Below the pieces are notes generated by a model. The model ran no database searches and was not told where the DNA came from. It saw nothing but the letters and a program-made list of their open reading frames with translations. Of a DNA stretch of 8,795 bases, positions 6,631 through 8,795 are shown piece after piece (position 1 is the first letter of the stretch; every line of letters begins with the position of its first letter). The translations under genes and the position numbers were made by a program. The stretch lies in the NCBI GenBank assembly GCA_017938785.1, contig JAGBAU010000176.1, positions 1 through 8,795 of the forward strand. The letters run 5' to 3'. Source of the stretch: Clostridia bacterium. GTDB lineage: Bacteria > Bacillota_A > Clostridia > Christensenellales > Aristaeellaceae.

Positions 6631-6660
6631 GAGGACGGTTTGTTGATTCAAACCGTCCTC
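6631..6660. terminator. Terminator-like hairpin between the C39-like and hydrolase genes
   Basis: A perfect 12-bp stem (GAGGACGGTTTG with CAAACCGTCCTC) closes a 6-nt TTGATT loop. It starts 20 nt after the TGA stop. On the plus strand the right arm is followed by CGTGATTTTCC, so the T-run is short and displaced by 5 bases. The better T-run (TTTCTTT) faces the minus strand, where no gene ends. It may be a leaky terminator, an attenuator or an mRNA 3' end stabiliser. Confidence 0.65.
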
Positions 6661-6692
6661 CGTGATTTTCCCTGTTTGAAAGGAGTACGTCT

Positions 6693-7622
6693 ATGACCCA
6701 TACGGAGTTTTTCACCCTGGAATCCAAACGGGATGGATTGCAGCTTTCCATGATGCTGATGCGGCCGGAAGGAGAAATTCGGGCCCTGGTGCAGCTTGCC
6801 CACGGTATGACGGAACATAAGGAGCGCTATGCCCCCTTCATGGAGTATCTGGCCGAACGCGGGTGCCTTTGCGTGATGAACGATCACCGGGGGCACGGTG
6901 CATCCGTGCGCAAACCGGAGGACCTGGGTTATTTCTATGACAACGGCGATGAAGCATTGGTGGAGGATTTGCACCAGATCACCCTGTGGATGAAGGAGAG
7001 ATGGCCGAATCTTCCCCTGTTTCTGTTTGGCCACAGCATGGGCTCCATGGCGGTGCGCGCCTATTGTGAGTGCTATGACCGGGATATCGATGCGCTGGTG
7101 GTTTGCGGAAGTCCGGGCAACAATCCCGCTTCGGGCGCAGGCCTGGGCATTATAAAGCTGCTGACCCTGCTCCGGGGCGAGCGCCACAGAAGCCGCTTGC
7201 TGCAGGGGATGACCGTGGGCATGTTTGCCAAGCGCTTTCCGGATCCCAACCATCCCTGCGCCTGGATTTCGGCAAACATGGAAAATGTGACTGACTATGA
7301 AGCCAATCCGCTGTGCCAGTTCATCTTCACGCTCAACGGCAACCGGGCGCTGCTCAGGCTCATGCGCAGGTGCTATCATTTGTCGCCCGGGCGCGGGAAT
7401 CCCAGTCTGCCCATCCACTTCTATTCCGGCGCGGAGGATCCGTGTATGCCCGATGAAAAGGGTTTTCGGGACGCCATGGAAAGGATGAAGCGCGCAGGAT
7501 ATACGAATGTACAGGGCTGTCTGTTCCCGGGACTGCGGCATGAAATCCTAAACGAAACAAACCGGGAAGAAGTGTTTGAAAGAATCTGGAAGGAAGCCTT
7601 TGAACCGAACATTGCAGAATAA
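6693..7622 (+). CDS. Alpha/beta hydrolase, lysophospholipase/monoacylglycerol lipase type
   Basis: The 309-aa protein belongs to the serine alpha/beta hydrolase group (Hydrolase_4, PldB/monoacylglycerol lipase-like). Visible motifs are the oxyanion-type AHGMTEHKERY (36-46), NDHRGHGAS (63-71), the nucleophile elbow GHSMG with Ser115, the acid Asp249 in FYSGAEDP, and His283 in PGLRHEILNE. The length is normal for the family and the full triad is present. There is no signal peptide, so it is probably cytosolic, acting on lipid esters or other small esters; the exact substrate cannot be read from the sequence. The start is fixed by AAAGGAG (6679-6685), 7 nt before the ATG. I see no good promoter in the 82-bp gap after the C39-like gene, so it may depend on read-through past the hairpin there. 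Gene and family are certain, substrate is not. Confidence 0.95.
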   Translation: MTHTEFFTLESKRDGLQLSMMLMRPEGEIRALVQLAHGMTEHKERYAPFMEYLAERGCLCVMNDHRGHGASVRKPEDLGYFYDNGDEALVEDLHQITLWMKERWPNLPLFLFGHSMGSMAVRAYCECYDRDIDALVVCGSPGNNPASGAGLGIIKLLTLLRGERHRSRLLQGMTVGMFAKRFPDPNHPCAWISANMENVTDYEANPLCQFIFTLNGNRALLRLMRRCYHLSPGRGNPSLPIHFYSGAEDPCMPDEKGFRDAMERMKRAGYTNVQGCLFPGLRHEILNETNREEVFERIWKEAFEPNIAE

Positions 7623-7650
7623 AAAGAGGGCAGCCGAAGGGCTGCCCTCT
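7620..7650 (-). terminator. Strong terminator of the small membrane protein gene, shared with the hydrolase
   Basis: A perfect 11-bp stem (AGAGGGCAGCC at 7625-7635 with GGCTGCCCTCT at 7640-7650) closes a 4-nt loop. Read on the minus strand it is followed by TTTTTA, making a strong terminator 13 nt after that gene's stop. Read on the plus strand it starts 2 nt after the hydrolase stop but has no T-run, so it ends plus-strand transcription less surely. The five-base A/T run overlaps the hydrolase stop codon. Confidence 0.88.
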
Positions 7651-7663
7651 CTCCATCTGAGGT

Positions 7664-7975
7664 TTATTTGAACAATACAAAATACAATACCAGCGCGGCA
7701 ACGGAGAGCACGCATACCACAATGCCCACAACCATGCCGGACACGGCGTATTCATCACCGTACTGGGCGTTCTGAACGATCTCGCTGCGGGCGATGGCGG
7801 TCATGGTCAGTCCCACGGAGGAAGCAACCAGGGCGATAATGCCCACGATGGCGCCCACGGTGGAATTGAGGATCACGCCGAAGATGCATAGACAGGAGAA
7901 TACCGTCAGCAGAAAGGACAGAATGGAAAGCGCAAAACCGGACGGCGCGAGTTGATTCATTCGGGAATGACGCAA
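7664..7975 (-). CDS. Small three-helix membrane protein, DUF4190-like
   Basis: The 103-aa protein has a short polar N-terminus and three hydrophobic segments: about 13-35, 38-61 and 76-101. The middle loop (RSEIVQNAQYGDEYA) is hydrophilic. The pattern of a Gly/Ile/Val-rich helix pair, a short loop, then an Ala-x-x-Gly-containing last helix resembles the DUF4190 group of small Bacillota membrane proteins; I hold this only moderately. I chose the TTG at 7975 because AAGGAGG (7984-7990) is 8 nt upstream of it, whereas the in-frame ATG at 7960 is 23 nt away. The gene has its own promoter just inside the gap after addA and a strong terminator. It has no known function and no enzymatic motifs. Confidence 0.85.
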   Translation of the reverse strand: MRHSRMNQLAPSGFALSILSFLLTVFSCLCIFGVILNSTVGAIVGIIALVASSVGLTMTAIARSEIVQNAQYGDEYAVSGMVVGIVVCVLSVAALVLYFVLFK

Positions 7976-7990
7976 GGGTCCAACCTCCTT
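7973..7990 (-). promoter_or_regulatory. Ribosome binding site and TTG start of the small membrane protein
   Basis: On the minus strand AAGGAGG is followed by TTGGACCC and then TTG. Spacing of 8 nt makes the TTG the likely start. The next in-frame ATG five codons later has no ribosome site of its own at normal distance. Confidence 0.8.
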
Positions 7991-8003
7991 GATTGAGCTG
8001 CAC

Positions 8004-8020
8004 GCGGATGAAATATCCGC
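8004..8020 (-). promoter_or_regulatory. Dyad in the leader of the small membrane protein gene
   Basis: GCGGAT and ATCCGC form a perfect 6-bp inverted repeat around a 5-nt centre. It falls within about 5-20 nt downstream of the predicted transcription start. It could be a leader hairpin or an operator; its short length makes chance possible. Confidence 0.4.
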
Positions 8021-8030
8021 CTCTGATATA

Positions 8031-8059
8031 ATGATATACGCTTTGGCCGGATTTGTCCA
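8031..8059 (-). promoter_or_regulatory. Sigma-A type promoter for the small membrane protein gene
   Basis: On the minus strand TGGACA (8054-8059, 5 of 6 to consensus), a 17-bp spacer and TATCAT (8031-8036, 5 of 6) form a good promoter. It lies wholly in the gap after the addA stop, so the gene can be expressed without addA. Confidence 0.8.
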
Positions 8060-8079
8060 GTATAAATATTGCTCAGGTT

Positions 8080-8795
8080 TTACCAGGGAACGCTGTTTTC
8101 AGCAGCAGGATTCAGCGGAATTTCCAGAACCTCGCCCGCCTGCAGAAGACACAGCCGGATTTCCCCCACAGAAACGCCGGTGATCTTCTCCAGTGCCAGC
8201 GCGTAGAGCCGCAGCTGGTTGCGATAGCGCAGGGTGAGGGCTTGAGCATCGGTGTTGCGGTCGGTCTTGTAGTCCAGCAGTATCCAGTGGCCGTCCTCCA
8301 TGAAGCAGCAGTCGATGGTGCCCTGTACAAGGATTTCCTCATCACCATAACCGTTGGCTTCATCCGCTTCCAGAGCCTCCGAGATGCGTACCATCACGTT
8401 GAAGGGCCATTCGCGCTGCACCTCGATAGAGCGCAGCAGACGGCGTCCCGTTTCACTCTCCAGGAAGCGGGCGATTTTGCCGGGATATACGGCTTCACGT
8501 TGGGGAAGGGAGATACGTCCCGTTTCGAGCAGCGCGTCCAGCTGGGCGGCAACCTGCACCGTCAGGGCGCGTCCGGACAGGGATGCAAGCTCGCTCAGGT
8601 TCAGGCACTGCATGGCCCGGTGATAGGCCGTGCCGCGCTCTGCGCCGGTCATGTGGCCGGGGTCCTCGGTGAGGAAGGCCGGGCGCTCGATCAGGGGCTC
8701 CTGTTCGTCCGGGGACTGGATTTCCCGGAGCAGGCCGGTGACGGTGAGCTTGAGCGGCTGGTGTGTTGCCTTCTCTTCAGGATAGGTCCACAGGA
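8080..8795 (-). CDS. addA: ATP-dependent helicase/nuclease subunit A, C-terminal part (AddA)
   Basis: About 238 C-terminal residues are present; the frame is open to the right edge, so the gene starts outside. The visible part is the RecB-like nuclease domain: KLTVTGLL lead-in, GTAYHRAM with the metal-site His (codon 8620-8622), VQGTIDCC with Asp (8311-8313), LLDYKTDR with the catalytic D-x-K (Asp 8272-8274, Lys 8266-8268), and the YRNQLRLYA motif. This order and spacing match AddA of Bacillota, usually about 1200 aa, which with AddB processes double-strand DNA ends for recombination and degrades linear DNA. The helicase part and addB are expected beyond the right edge, upstream. The nuclease site appears intact. 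The 103-aa membrane protein lies downstream on the same strand after a 104-bp gap holding its own promoter. I see no terminator hairpin directly after addA, so some read-through is possible. Confidence 0.95.
   Translation of the reverse strand, partial: LWTYPEEKATHQPLKLTVTGLLREIQSPDEQEPLIERPAFLTEDPGHMTGAERGTAYHRAMQCLNLSELASLSGRALTVQVAAQLDALLETGRISLPQREAVYPGKIARFLESETGRRLLRSIEVQREWPFNVMVRISEALEADEANGYGDEEILVQGTIDCCFMEDGHWILLDYKTDRNTDAQALTLRYRNQLRLYALALEKITGVSVGEIRLCLLQAGEVLEIPLNPAAENSVPW

Noticed and set aside
6648..7541. 297-codon minus-strand frame opposite the hydrolase
   Set aside because: The plus strand has the full alpha/beta hydrolase triad and a ribosome site. The antisense frame has no recognisable domain and is explained by GC-rich codon use.
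8027..8032. Plus-strand TATAAT in the gap upstream of addA's stop
   Set aside because: No -35 element lies 16-18 bp upstream and no plus-strand gene follows. The A/T run is explained by the minus-strand promoter.

Overview
The window looks like chromosomal DNA from a moderately GC-rich member of the Clostridia (Bacillota), probably a gut or anaerobic lineage. This rests on an AddA-type recombination nuclease, strong AGGAGG-type ribosome binding sites, a TTG start, secreted proteins with SH3b modules and Pro/Thr linkers, and consensus vegetative promoters. No phage, transposase, tRNA, rRNA or CRISPR was seen. The genus cannot be fixed from the sequence alone.

Layout, left to right. (1) The 3' part of an Ala/Glu-rich coiled-coil protein with a C-terminal beta domain runs in from the left edge (+) and ends at a clean terminator. 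(2) A 180-aa cytosolic protein of unknown function is on the minus strand, with its own terminator and a near-consensus promoter. (3) Divergent from it is a 692-aa secreted protein: signal peptide, probable beta-propeller, Ser/Pro linkers and three SH3b domains. (4) After a terminator and a new promoter comes a 762-aa secreted protein: signal peptide, 18-unit KQE-rich repeat, acidic Pro-rich linker, C39-like cysteine peptidase domain and three SH3b repeats, two of them almost identical in DNA. (5) A 309-aa serine alpha/beta hydrolase (lysophospholipase/monoacylglycerol lipase type) follows. (6) Convergent to it is a 103-aa three-helix membrane protein with a TTG start. (7) The C-terminal third or less of addA (minus strand) runs off the right edge.

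The genes do not form one obvious operon: most have their own promoter and terminator. The common theme of the plus-strand genes at 2035-6610 is the cell envelope. Both encode exported proteins with triple SH3b modules that probably bind the wall, one carrying a propeller-like sensor or scaffold region and one a putative peptidase. Their adjacency suggests related envelope jobs, but no direct functional link is shown. The most unusual structures are the layered repeats in the peptidase gene: a KQE repeat with an 87-bp higher-order duplication, and a recent 348-bp-period SH3b duplication.
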